From the NCBI GenBank assembly GCA_029891385.1, contig CM057224.1, positions 7,192,001 to 7,256,000 on the forward strand: a DNA stretch of 64,000 nucleotides, in the 5' to 3' direction. Below, one piece after another: positions 11,433-23,900 of the stretch (the stretch's first letter is position 1; the number at the start of each line of letters is the position of its first letter). Origin of the DNA: Erythroxylum novogranatense. Taxonomy: Eukaryota; Streptophyta; Magnoliopsida; Malpighiales; Erythroxylaceae. The notes under the pieces are model-generated. The model saw nothing but the letters and a program-made list of their open reading frames with translations. It ran no database searches and was not told the DNA's origin. The position numbers were made by a program, and so were the translations under genes.

Positions 11433-14400
11433 TGTAACATCCCATCACCGATGGGAAGGGTATTTTGGTAACTTGGGATGGGTTAATCTCGGCATGCACA
11501 TACAGCATATAGCCTCTGGGATTGACGGTCTGTTGCACTTGCACATGGTATATATGCATTCATGACATTTTCCGGCTTATATTTCAAATTGAGATCTTTT
11601 GTGAAATTTATGGGATAATGGTATTCGAAAAATTATTTGGAGTGCGCCATAAATTGTTTTACATTTTTAGGGATTTATGAGAATTTTTCGAGGTTCTGGC
11701 CCGGACCGGAAAATTCCAACTGACTGGCTGAGTGAGCCTTTTTTGTACTGAAAATGATTGCCTAATGGCATGAAATTAGTGGATAATTGAGGTTAGAATA
11801 ATATTCTAGTGCCATGATTAGAGATTAATAGGAATTAGTACTAAATTAATTTGGATTAGGATAAATTATATTTTATTAACTTAAAGCCAAGTGTCCCATT
11901 TCATTAAATGGTTTTGTCTTATACTCTCCCTCACATACGACCTTCTCCTTGCTTCTTTTAACTTCTTAATCACTTAAAAGGCCATTTATCCTTTGCATCT
12001 CCGAAACTTGCCTCTTCTCTTTGGTGTGCTTCTCCTCCATTGAATTTCTTTATCTCCTTCCATTCCTTTGTTGGTCTTGCATATATATACATGTATTCTT
12101 ATCTCCTTGCTTACTTCTACTCCCATACAAACCAAGGTTAAGCCTTGTGATGATGGTGAAGGGTGATAGTCGTAGGTGTTGAAGAAAGTAGAAGAGAAAT
12201 TAGGAAGTTGTTATAAGTTGGAAGATTGAGTGAAAGATTGAAAGCTTGACTAGATAAGACTATGTTTTAAGCTTTGATCATTCATTTAATGCATGAATTA
12301 GTAGATAGAAGCATTTATGAGCATCCTTTGAGCATTTATTTGATTATGGAAGTGGTAGGTTTGAATGGGTTTAATGTATGCTTGTGTGAGGGAATTGGTT
12401 ATGGTAGTTACAACATGTGATAAGAGTGTTATCAATGATATTTGTGATGAGTAATGAATGAAAAAAAAAGTATGGAAGTGTGTAAGTATGTGCTGCCAAT
12501 TGTTGTGTCATTAGATAAGTATATGTTGTGATGAATTGTGGTTGAATTAGAGGTAGAAATGGATACTTAGTGATGTGTAATTGATGTTAGAAGTGATAGG
12601 AGATAGGTAGTAGTTGAAAAGCTGGAAATTTCATTTTGACCTATTGGAATGTTTTATTCATAACTAATTGTGTAGGTGTGCAAATGAGGTAAGGTTTGTG
12701 CCCAATGAAACTTTGGGATGTTGGCTTCAATTTAGTGTGAAATAGGTGTTGTTGAATTGTAATGTTAGAGGGTCGAAATTTTGCATGGGAAGTTACTGTT
12801 TTATTGCCTATGAACAGTAACCGAAACCTTAACCTATGAGTTTTGCTGATTTTTATAAATTAATTGATATGGAATTTAGGAAAATGGTCTTCATGAAAGT
12901 TGTAGCATATTGAGTTAGCTTTCCATTTCCACTGATTTTGCAATTGTTCGATATGGATAGTAGGAGTTATGGACTGATAACTATGGACTGTTTTTATGCA
13001 TGAGTGAAACCTAGCTGGATTAGCAGATTTGGTGTACTTTCTGTTTTGGAGTAATTTTAGTGATTTTTGTGGACTGAATTGGTTTTAGGGATGTACTGAA
13101 GAGTTCTAGATGATACATTGATCTTGGAAATGATATATGGCTTATAATTTTTTTGGAAATCAGATGTGGGAGGTATGGAATTTCAAAAGCTGAACCTACA
13201 TTGTGATGTTATGTGCTGATTAGGTCAGAAACTTGCATAACATATTTGAAACTGTTAGAGGCTGAATTGGAGTTTGGTTATTTCAGGAAGAATTGAATTT
13301 TGAAGATTTATCTTTTCAGGGATGTAAAGTTCTGATTTTTCTGACTTGTGTACAGGGAGTTATGCTTGTTATAAGTTTACTGCTCAAATTGAATGGTTTC
13401 AGGGACAGCAACATTGAGGGAATTAATTGACTTGTTTAGCAATGGATTTTGATTTTGGGTTGTTCATTAAAGTTGTAGATGACATTGTCATGTTGATGAG
13501 CATATTTATTGTGCAATTTTTGACTGAACTGAATGAGAGTTACTAAATTTACCATGTGCTGTTCTGTTTTAAGAAGTATGGACTAGGCAGCATCTTTGAT
13601 TGGATTTTTGACACCCTTAGGGGTGGAATTGATTGTTATGGTCTTCTTGAGAATTGTAGAGATTTTTATGATCTTTCCAACAAGCTATGGTTTGTATTTT
13701 TCCAATTTGTGTGTTAAGAATTATGGTTGTTGGAAATTCAGATTGGCAATAAGAAAGAAAGGGGAAAGAAGAGAGGTAGAATTTTAATGGCACTAAGTGA
13801 CCTACTTGCTTCTTTTGTCAATTTCTTTTCCGTCCGACGTCCGATTGACCTGATTCGTGAGGCATCGGATTTGTGACACAGTGAATTTCATTTTATGAGA
13901 AATTGGGAATTTTAGGCGGAAATTGGCGTAGCCGGGTAATGGAACATTTAATCTTTGTTTTATTTAATTGGGGACCTATAGAGGTCGAATTGCATGCATC
14001 GTCGCCAATAGGTTTCTAATTTTAGAGGAATTTTATGATGGGAAAATTTTGGATTAGGGCCGGAATGCCATGAACATGCATTATACACGTTTTAATTATT
14101 CCATGTGCATTGTTTGGTCATTCTAACTGATGGGTAATGTTTACCTATTTTAATTGCTATAGAGGCTCGGTTGGACCGTAGATCTCACGGACGTGGCGAG
14201 ACTTCCGGCATTAGCTTCGGAAGTTATTAGGTGAGTAACCTAGTTGGTTCCTCAACCTTATGTGTTTAAGATTTTGCAATTATGCCATGTGGAGATAATG
14301 GAGGGTTTATGTGTATTTGATTTTGATTGATTTGGACCATAGGTATCGAAATATTTGGAATGAGATAACGAAGTGCTACTTGTGTAAGCTGTGTGTGAAT

Positions 14401-15460
14401 GTTTATATTGGAGATCTCGGACGAAAGGTCAGAAATGGGAAATTGATATTGAAGTGTTAATTATGCATTTCAATACATTGGATGTGACTTTTAAATGCGA
14501 TATGGTATGATGCAATAAATTGGAAAATATATGATTGAAATCTGGATCGAAGGTCGAAGAAATAAAATGGCATTGAATGTAAGTGATAGAAATAACTGTA
14601 AATGGAAATTGAAACATATGCATTCATGCATAAGGACATGATCGAGATAAAAGCGGTTGTGACCGGAGCGACCACCGTATCGGGGCATATCACGCCTAAC
14701 GTATATGAGAGCTTTCATTTCAACGCACAGGACCTCGGGTCCAACGTATTGAGCCTCGGGCTCAATGTATTAGGCTTCAAGCCCAATGTTTGAAACCACG
14801 GCTCAACGCAATGTGCCGATTCTTGGGACGGTTTGAGCAGCGCGGTCACAACAACGTAATGAAAATGGAAAGGGTCTCATGTGCATTGCATATATGGTAT
14901 GATTGAATTTGGATTGTATGAAAGGTGATACACCTTACATTTGTGAAATGTAATGGTATGTATTATTTGAGATTACATTTGTGAATCGTGATCGTATGTG
15001 ATATTTGGTGGTGATTGAACATGCATGAATTGAGTGAACCATCAATGATGGTTTCTCACCGAGTTCATAAAACTCACCCAAAATTTGCATCTATTTTTCA
15101 GGACTTAGAAGAATACCCGTTAGGCAGCAGGCGTATGACATCTGTTAGTTGAGGAAGCGGAGAAGTGGTCGGGATCGGTTAGCGTCATCTTAGTATTTCT
15201 ATTCTTGGACTTTTGTATTACTAAATTGGACAAGTTGTAAAGTCAATTGATGAAATAAATTGTAAATGTAAAAAGGGCCCCAAGGCCATTGAATTGTTTA
15301 TATAAATTGTTTTCGCATTCACGATAATATGTGTGAGTATGTGTTAAAAAAGTTATCTTGAGTTTTCTCTTGAGTGATGTAGCACGCCACCCTCATGAGG
15401 CACGGACCTGGATATCACCGTCGATATCGGGTTCAGGTCTTGCGGGAGTGGGGTGTTACA
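11433..15460 (+). repeat. right LTR of the LARD-like element
   Basis: 4028 bp, a close copy of 3789-7834. Many stretches of more than 100 bases agree completely. The differences cluster between about 13840 and 14850 and mostly sit at CCG/CAG/CTG positions as 1-3-base indels. The low divergence elsewhere implies a relatively recent insertion. Confidence 0.88.
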
Positions 15461-15465
15461 CTTAA

Positions 15466-16130
15466 AGAATCCTTTAACGTTCTAGGGCTCAAGAGCACCT
15501 AATGGGGTCTTGAGACATGGAGTCAAAGTGACGAGTCCATTAATCAAGACCACGGACTTAAAGTGAGTTCTTTAAGGTTTTTCCATTCAAACTTAGTGAT
15601 TTTAATCCACGCACACACTAAGATGCGCTTAATGGGATCTTGAGCAATGGAGTTCATTGATCAAGATCCTGGACTTAAAGAATCCTTTAAGGTTCTGAGG
15701 CTCAAGAGCACTCAATGGGGTCTTGAGACATGGAGTCAAGAGTGACAGGAGTCCATTAATCAAGACCCTGGACTTAAAGATAATTCTTTAAGGTTTACCG
15801 TTCACACTTAGTTTTGAACTGTGATAGCCAAAGCTTGTTTTCAAGAGGAATTTATCACTTGTTTTAGTATTTTCTTTTTCTATTTTCAAAAATCCAAAAA
15901 TACTTTTTACATGTTTTTTAGTATAGTTAATGTTTTCAAACAAAACCCCCTTTTTTCTTACTGATTTCACTTGCTTTTTATGACATATAGGCTAGCTTAG
16001 GTCCATTTCATTAGGTTCCGATTAAGTGAGACGACCCGAGGTTGCATCCTATACTGCAATCTTGGAATTTATTTTATTTGACCGATTTCCAAGGATCGAT
16101 CGTAAGATCGCATCGACAGAGCCGCGATCA
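15466..16130 (+). repeat. Athila-like left LTR, 3' portion
   Basis: Continues the LTR interrupted at 3788 and ends GCCGCGATCA. It carries an extra copy of a unit of about 200-250 bp, beginning near CACACACTAAGATG at 15609, that the right LTR (18092-19849) has only once. The left LTR totals about 1.92 kb against 1.76 kb on the right. The unit includes the repeated phrase GGACTTAAAGAATCCTTTAA. Confidence 0.8.
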
Positions 16131-16133
16131 AAT

Positions 16134-16151
16134 TGGCGCCATTGCCGGGGA
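16134..16151 (+). other. Athila/Tat-type primer binding site
   Basis: TGGCGCCATTGCCGGGGA begins 3 bases after the left LTR end. The TGGCGCCGTTGCCGGGG family of sites is characteristic of Athila/Tat lineage gypsy elements; this copy has one G-to-A-type change in the centre. Confidence 0.85.
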
Positions 16152-18077
16152 ACCGCAAAGTGGTTTTCTAAGTTAGCTTTTGTCATTTTGTTGCTGAGTG
16201 AAGTTAGGAGTCTTTTCTTTTAGGTTGCATTTTCATTTATAGCTTTCCTTTGTTTTTAATAGTTAGCATTTTACAGATTACACCTTCTGTGAGAGTTTGC
16301 TGAGCCTAACTCTTACTATTTTTGCGATAAACATTTCAGGTGAATCTGGCTTTGTGGAGGCCGACACGGACATGGAAATGGATGAAGTTGTTTCACCACA
16401 ACATGGCCATTTGTCGAAGGATTATCGAAAGTATCAAGAACCTCCATAACTCCCAGGTTGTCTCTTTCTTTCACTTGTTTACTTACTTAAGCCTCGTGAT
16501 TACTTGTGATATATGTTGGTGCATTAGTTTGTTAAGTAAGTGTCAGGGAGAAACAACCCTTGTAGGAAAATAGTTTAGCTTTTAGTTTAGTAAGTAGCCT
16601 TTCCATTCAATAATTTCCCCCTTTTGAGTTCTATCTCTTGCCCTCCTGTTGTTGTGTGGAATTGCCCTTTTTGCTTCCTTCTCTTATGCTTATCCTTTGC
16701 TTGTTCAACATTGAGGACAATGTATTGCTTAAGTGTGGGGGAGCTGTTTCCTCATCTATCTTTCTTGTTGCATGCCTGTTTGACATCTTATTTATGAATG
16801 TGTTAGCCAATCTTGCATTCTGTTGGTAAAAACTTGGTAAATTTAAAAATTTGTTGTCATTCTACTGTTCCTCGTCGCGGCGACAGGTCACACGTCGCGA
16901 CGAGGCTTACATTCATCACCTGTACATCGCGGTGTGCATGCTACACGTCGCGACGTCCACCCATTTTTGCAGAATGAAAATTTTTCTCAATTCAACTTCT
17001 TCCGCATGAAACTTTTGTACCTTTTGTGTTTCAAAGACCTTATAAGTTCAAAGTGGTACTTGAGTTTATGAAAATCCCTTCCATTCTTTTAATGATAGTT
17101 GGTCTTGACTCATTTTACTTTTGATGTTTTCAATTCAAAGTGAATTAAGGTATGCTAACAAAGTAGCACTTTAAGTTTTTGAGACCTGAGATTGTTCATT
17201 GAGATAATACCCTTGTTGGAAGGATATTTGGGCCTAATTTCTTTTCTTCAATCTTTGTGTGCATCTGCTTATTCCATACTTCTCTAGAACTTGTTTCAAT
17301 TCTTACTCGAAGCTTGATGGACCAGATTTTTGTTGATGTGATAGAGACGTTCCTTCTTCAACCCCTTTTCCCAAACACAGTCCCTTAAACACTTATCCCT
17401 TGCTAGCCCATTGAGCCTTATTATGTATGAGCACTTGCGAACATTTCATATGATGTCATTAGTTTAATTTGCATTTCTTTTTCCTAAACAAAAAGAAAAA
17501 GAAAAAGAGCAACAGAAAAAAAAGTGTGTTCCAAAAAGGAACAGAAAAAAAAACAAAACGAAACAAAACAAAAAAAAGAAAGGAGAAGGAGAAAGAATAA
17601 ATAAATAAATACATAAAAGAGTCATTATTAGTTCAACTGTTGACATCCATTCATAATTTTAGTGCATGTGTTCATATATTTTCTTTCGTTCATTCCATCC
17701 ATTCATCTGGCCCTCCGCACATTACAACCCTGAAAAGTCCTCTTGATCTTTAAAATCATAGTCCTTGTAGTGGAGAAATAGAGCTGATACAAGCTTATGG
17801 TAGAGTATAGATTAAACAGATTGAGAGTTACAATATCCCTAACACCAGGGAGGTGAGAGCAAACACTTTATATTGAGTGACATCTCTTTTGTCCAATCTC
17901 TTGGATTACATTTTTTTAGTGGTTGTTTTATTAGCACTCTTTCAATCTGCTTTGATTGAATTCTGAGAAAGTGTTTTGTGTCAATTTCCTATTATTGTTT
18001 TGAGCATGGGTGGATTTTTCTTTTACACTTGTATCTTTTTGACTCTTATAAACTTTGTCCAGGAGTACAAAGGTTTA

Positions 18078-18091
18078 AGTGTGGGGGAATT
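18078..18091 (+). other. polypurine tract of the Athila-like element
   Basis: AAGTGTGGGGGAAT, immediately before the right LTR start at 18092. It matches the upstream AAGTGTGGGGGAG copy near 16730. Confidence 0.8.
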
Positions 18092-19849
18092 TGATTGAAC
18101 CCAAGTTTAATATATAAGTGGCTACACTTTCATGGTTGTTAATGCACTTTTTGACTCTTAATTCATGATTTTTGTGCTTAAATTAGTCTCTTACGGTGAG
18201 CTTATGTTTTATACAATTTGCTAGTAAAATTGTACAAATTGACATTAATTGCATTATAATTTTTCTAAAAATAATTGATACTGGAAATTGTTATTTTATA
18301 TTGTAGGAGAAAAGGAGTCAAGAAGGATCAGAAGAGTCAACATGACATGAAGTCCTTAAGGCACGTCGCGGCGTGAATTAATCATGCCGCGACGAAATGT
18401 AATTCCCACATCGCGGCGCATCAACACAGATCGTACGTCGTGACGTCAACAATTCAGCACGTCGCGGCGAGCAAACCAGATCGTACGTCGCGACGTCCCA
18501 GACATCTCGTCGCGGCGAGCAAGACAGAGCACACGTCGCGACAAATATTAATTTATACGTCGCGACGTGCAGACGGATACCCGGACTCTAAATAGAGATT
18601 TCTCTCACTGTACCGACCCAGCCCGTGACCCATCCTTTAAATCCTGCCGAATTAGGTTATCATCATCATCTGGATCTGGCTGGGCAATCGACAGAAGGGG
18701 AGAAAAGAGGAGATCGACGAGCAAGAGAGAAGAAAAGGAAGCAACATCGTCCACCACCCAGGGTTCCCTTCGGGGTTCCCTGGGGATAACTTTTGCATTA
18801 GTTTTCATCTTCTGTTTTTACCATCGCCGTCCACCATGGATGACTTGGAGTCGTTGCGAGTTGTGAGGCTTCCGGTTGCTATGCGTGGCTTGGCATTTCT
18901 TTCCTGTTGAAGATGCAGTGACGGCTGGAGTTCACCGAAGGGGAGTAGCTTAATCTGTAGTTTAGCTATGATTTATAAATGCCTAGGTTTAGGGGTTTGT
19001 AATTTGTAGTGAAGCTACTTGATTATAGCTAAATGTTTGACATTTAATGTGTTGTTTGGATTGGTAGTTTACATTGTCACATTTAACTACATTGTTATGA
19101 GCAGTAGAGTTGGGGTTTATTCTTTGTGTAGTTAGATTAGCTTAATTAGAGTTTAATTAAGCGTTGAACAATGTAATGTGTTATGGGTTTGTTTATGTAG
19201 AACTTTGTGCTTAAATATATGAAGTCTCATATATGTCAACTTGTGATCTTGTTGATTCTCTTTTATCTGCATAGTTGTGTTTGATAATGAGTTGATGCTA
19301 GATTTTATTTGACCCATTGCATTGGCAAATCCCCCGCACACACTAAGATGTTTTTAACAAGGTTTTAAGCAATGGAGTTCATTGATTAAATCCTTGGACT
19401 TAAAGAATCCTTTAACGTTCTAGGGCTCAAGAGCACTCAATGGGGTCTTGAGACATGGAGTCAAGAGTGACAGGAGTCCATTAATCAAGACCCTGGACTT
19501 AAAGATAATTCTTTAAGGTTTACCGTTCACACTTAGTTTTGAACTGTGATAGCCAAAGCTTGTTTTCAAGAGGATTTCATCACTTGTTTTAGTATTTTCT
19601 TTTCTATTTTCAAAATCCAAAATACTTTTTACATGCTTTTAGTGTAGTTAATGTTTTCAAACAAAACCCCTTTTCCTTCTTGATTTCACTTGCTTTTTAT
19701 GACATATAGGCTAGCTTAGGTCCATTTCATTAGGTTCCGATTAAGTGAGACGACCCGAGGTTGCATCCTATACTGCAATCTTGGAATTTATTTTATTTGA
19801 TCGGTTTCCAAGGATCGATCGTAAGATCGCATCGACAGAGCCGCGATCA
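18092..19849 (+). repeat. Athila-like right LTR
   Basis: 1758 bp. It is uninterrupted and so gives the intact LTR structure. The CG-rich palindrome cluster at 18361-18570 has more copies than the left LTR. It ends at 19849, followed by gccat, the mutated partner of the left target duplication gtcat. Confidence 0.85.
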
Positions 19850-19854
19850 GCCAT

Positions 19855-20961
19855 CTACCCCCACACAATCAGATTGGCCTCAGGAAGACCCAGTCGAAAT
19901 AGAGGATGGAGACATTAATATAGTACCTGGGGACTTTGGACCTGGCCTTGAGCTCTCCAACTCCTTTAAGGGACGATTGAACAAACAATGGGAACAGGCC
20001 ATTGTAGTAAAGCTCTTGGGACACCGCATTGGATATGCCATGTTGAAAAACCGTCTCTCCTCTTTGTGGAAGCTCTCGGGCCCAATGAAGATCGTGGGCA
20101 TTGACAACGACTTCTTTATGATAAATTTTCTGAAAATGGAGGATTACGTCTACACCCTCACCCAAGGACCGTGTGTCCTCCTCGGCCACGCCTTATCGGT
20201 TCAGTCTTGGCATCCCTCCTTTTGTCCTTCTTCTGGTCAAGTGTTGCACGTCGTCACATGGGTGCGCTTCCCTGAGTTATCCGTGGCCTGCTACCACCCC
20301 TCCATCCTCACCGCCTTGGGTAATCTAGTCGGCCGCACTGTGAAAATTGACACACCCACCCAGCATTCTCAACAAGGACGCTATGCCAAAGTTGCTGTCG
20401 ACATGGATATCAGTCTTCCCCTTCGTTCTATAGTGAAACTGGACGGCGAGCAAATCAAAATCGCCTATGAAGGCCTTCCCCCAATCTGCTACTCATGTAG
20501 GTGGGTCGGCCACAGTATCACTAGTTGCCCTTCCCGACCTCCAACCACTGCTTCCCCCACCGCTAACCCATCTGATGAAACCACGTTGAATAACTCTTCA
20601 GGAAACCCAGCTCCGATGGCCTCTTCTAACACTACCAACCCGCGGTACGGTCCTTGGCTCCAAGCCCCACGCAGGAGTCGCCGTCCTCCAGCTCCCTCAA
20701 CGGTCACTAGACACGACGTCTCCCAGACAACACCGATTGACACTTCCCACGGCTCCAGATTTCAGATCCTAGCCGACTCTCCCATCTCCACCAGCCACCC
20801 ACCGCCTTTTGCGTTTCACGCGGACCCTCCAGCCTCTGCCCAGTCCCGCACCTTCGGGAAGCAACAAAAATCATCCTCTTATCCTTCCGTACCGCGCCGG
20901 GCAGACAGACCAACGGGCCGGATGGCCCAAGGCCTCTTCCAGCCGGCCCGTCAGGACCCCT
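19855..20961 (+). pseudogene. LINE ORF1 middle piece: DUF4283 plus zinc knuckle
   Basis: The frame is open through the whole piece. It reads a DUF4283 domain (FKGRLNKQWEQAIVVKLLG through WVRFPEL...GRYAKVAVDMD), which in plant LINE ORF1 proteins is a putative RNA-binding module. It is followed by a CCHC-like knuckle ICYSCRWVGHSITSC and a proline/serine-rich tail. The ORF1 product would coat the LINE RNA. The apparent ATG at 19761 lies inside the Athila-like LTR and is not the native start; the true N-terminus is the piece at 2335. The 3' end is cut by the solo LTR at 20962. Confidence 0.85.
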
Positions 20962-23900
20962 TGTAACACCCCACTCCCGTAAGACCCGAACCCGATATCG
21001 TTGGTGATATCCGAGTCCGTGCCCCGCGAGAGTGGCGTACTACATCAGTCGATTTAAAACTCAGTATACATTTTTTTTTGAAGCCATTGATTCCACGTTA
21101 ACACGGCCAACACAGTAAGTAATTAAAATCCGTGTTCAATAAAACCGATTTCGATTATTACGGTCATCCGGTAATAATTTACAATCAGTCAATGCAGTAA
21201 AACATCAAAACTACAATGGGCTCAGTAAAAATACAAAGCCTTGTTATACGATGATTGCGGAACACAATTTACTAAGACACAATCTGAGCGCGAACCGATC
21301 ACGATTTCTAACCTTTACTCGTCTACGGTGAGACATACTCCGTGTCAATCGGGTATTCTTGAGACTGAAAAATAGATGCAAATTTTGGGTGAGTTTTGCG
21401 AACTCAGTGAGAAACCATCATCGATGGTTCACTCAAATCATGCATTACGCCCATGGCGTACAGCACAGTCCAGTAATAATCAATTACCAGTAAGCAGTTA
21501 ATAACAATGTCCAGTAACAGAAAACCATTCACAGTAACACATACCATCACGAGAGCAGTACTTATCACAGAACAGTTACTTGTGCGAATGCAATGCATAT
21601 GTGACTCTTTCCATTTATTCAGTATTGTGCCCAAGTGCTCAGACAGTGTTCAGTGGGGACGCGTCAGGGATTTCTCCCCTCGGACTCCAGGCCTGGTCAG
21701 TACAGTATGAGAGCTCGAAGCTCTTATCAGTAAAAATAGCAACTTGGGGCACGTCCATTATCTGATCATGCAATTATGCATGCAGTGCAGTATTCAATGA
21801 ATGTACAGTGTTTGGCTCTAAAACCGGTGTAGAATAAGTCAATGATATGGCTATAAAGCCCGATATAACAAGTGTTCAAATATGATGGCTATAAAGCCCG
21901 ATCTATCGATACCAGTATCATTCAAGATGCAGTAAAATCATACAATACAATCCCATACATGCCAAGAGTCATGCGGTGATCATTCAATTCACTTTTGCAC
22001 GTAATTCACGTTGAGCATGTAAACAACCGAAATTTGAGAAACCAACTAGGTTACTCACCTATTACTTCGAGCTAATGCGGGAAGTCTCGTGACGTCGATC
22101 AATCGACGCCCAATTAACCTCTATATGAATCAGAAAAAGTACGAGACACTAAATATGAAATTTGTGCTCATGTTGATGAGATATGCATGTTCATGAATTT
22201 CCCGGCCCTAATCCCTTTTCCTTGTACCCCTTATCCTTCTATCTAACCTACTTCCAATACCCATAACTTTTTACATACAACTCAGAACAGTATAAATTAT
22301 ATCTCATTGGAAAGCTTATAAAATCCTCTATAACTTTCAAGAAGACCATGAAAATCAATTTCACCTCTAAGGGTGTCAAAAATCCCATCAAACCTTCTGC
22401 CTACTCAATTTCCATTAACACAGGGCAGTACATTTCAAATTTAATAACTCTCATTCTGTTCAGTCAAAAATTGCACAATAAATATGCTCATCAAGGTCAC
22501 AATGTTATCTCTAACTTTCATGAACAACTAAAAATCCAATTCCATTGTTAACTTGGTCAAATAATTCAATCAATGATGCTGTCCCTGAAATCATCCAATT
22601 TGAGCAGTAATCTTATAACAATCATAACTCCCTGTACACAAGTCAGTAAAATCAGAACTTTATATCCCTGAAAAGATAACATCTCAAAATTCAATTTTCA
22701 TGAAGCACTCAACATCCAATTCGATCTCTAACAATTTCAAAATTGTTAAGGAAGCTACTGTTATGATCAGCCATTCATAACCTAATGTAGGGTCAATCTT
22801 TGCAAAATCAGAACTCCCAATTCTGACTTCTACAAATTACACACCATATATCATTTTCAAGGTAATTTCTTCCTCTTCAACTTTTCAGAAGACCACTTAC
22901 ACCAATTCAGTCCACATAAAATGTTAAAATTGCCTCCAATCCGTAAACTCACAAAATCACACTTAAGCTAGGTTTCATCCAAAATGCTCAAAACCAGTCA
23001 TTAGTAATCAATTCATATCTCTCAATATACAACTCTAAAAATAGCAAGATCAGTAGCAATGGAAAGATAATTCAATATGCTACAACTTTCATGAAGACCA
23101 TTCTCCCTAATTCCATCTCAATTAATTCAGAAAAATCAGCAAAGTTCATATGTTGTGGTTTCGGTTACTGTTCACAGGCAATAGAACAGTAACTTTCCAT
23201 TCAAAAATTCACCCTTCTATCATTGAAATTCAACAACACCTATTTCACACTAAATTGAAGCCACATTCCAAAGTTTCAGTGGCCACTAACCTTACCTCAT
23301 TTTCATTTCTACAAAATAAGTTATGAATAAAACAGTAACATCAATTATAGTTCCAATTTTCCAGTTCAATGTTAGTCTTAGTTCAATCACTTCCAATGCC
23401 TTTTTCACATCACTAGACATCAAAATAAATACAAATTAACTGTTACTACAGTCATACATCTACTAGGGCTAACACTGAAAAATTGGCAGCCTTAAATTCC
23501 TCAATTCAAATACTCAAATAATTATCCATATTCAATTTAATATCAAACTATATCACTACTTTCCACTCAACATCACCTAGCCTTAAACCCATTTCTTCAA
23601 ACCATATGAATCATCACTTTAATGCCTACATGAACCTAATACATGCACTAAACCTTTTATTAATCACTCCTTACTATCATGGCATTTAATTCCATATGCA
23701 ACATCATTTAAAGATCAAATCTTAAATGAATACATACCTAATTCAAAACCTCCTTTCAAAGCTTCAATAACCACTTCTAACTTCCACACCAAAATACCAA
23801 CCTCCCTTTCCTTCTCAAGTATACGCAATACTCATCATCTAGCTTTGATGAGAGTAAGAGATAATAGCTTGAAGTTACAAGGAAGATGAGAGAAAGGCAA

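Larger units (their letters stand above)
3789..15460 (+). mobile_element. Tekay/Del-like element with 4-kb LTRs and non-coding interior (LARD-like)
   Basis: Two LTRs of about 4.0 kb begin TGTAACATCCC and end GGGGTGTTACA. They bracket 3.6 kb of sequence without coding capacity. The insertion has a perfect 5-bp duplication, cttaa at 3784-3788 and 15461-15465. An initiator-Met PBS lies at 7841-7852 and a PPT at 11420-11432. The interior ends with a string close to ATTTCGAGGATGAAATTT ahead of the PPT, which is the usual 3' end of Tekay/Del chromovirus pol. LTR lengths of about 4 kb and an interior of about 3.5 kb match published descriptions of large retrotransposon derivatives (LARDs). It lies within the left LTR of the Athila-like element, so it is the younger insertion of the two. 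Confidence 0.85.
16131..18091 (+). other. gag/pol-less interior of the Athila-like element
   Basis: After the PBS there is no recognisable gag or pol. A short frame near 16340 (reading VEADTDMEMDEVVSPQHGH in one frame) ends quickly. At about 16707-16745 a TTGAGGACAATGT...AAGTGTGGGGGAG string resembles the usual end-of-pol/PPT segment of Athila elements. A third cluster of CGTCGCGACG-type words lies at 16868-16960, and a low-complexity A/G-rich tract at 17480-17600. Confidence 0.65.
2530..19849 (+). mobile_element. Athila-like (Ty3/gypsy) coding-poor LTR retrotransposon, itself interrupted
   Basis: The LTRs begin TGATTGAACCC (2530 and 18092) and end GCCGCGATCA (16130 and 19849). The flanking target duplication is gtcat (2525-2529) against gccat (19850-19854), one mismatch. 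Just inside the left LTR lies TGGCGCCATTGCCGGGGA, a primer binding site of the kind typical for Athila/Tat elements. Polypurine tracts AAGTGTGGGGGA occur at about 16728-16740 and 18078-18091. The interior is only about 1.96 kb and has no gag or pol, so this is a non-autonomous derivative that would need proteins from a relative. The element 3789-15460 sits inside its left LTR. Confidence 0.82.

Noticed and set aside
17464..17646. 60-codon Phe/Leu-rich minus-strand frame
   Set aside because: Antisense of an A/G-rich low-complexity tract inside the Athila-like interior.
19869..20189. 106-codon minus-strand frame
   Set aside because: Antisense shadow of the DUF4283 coding region of LINE ORF1.
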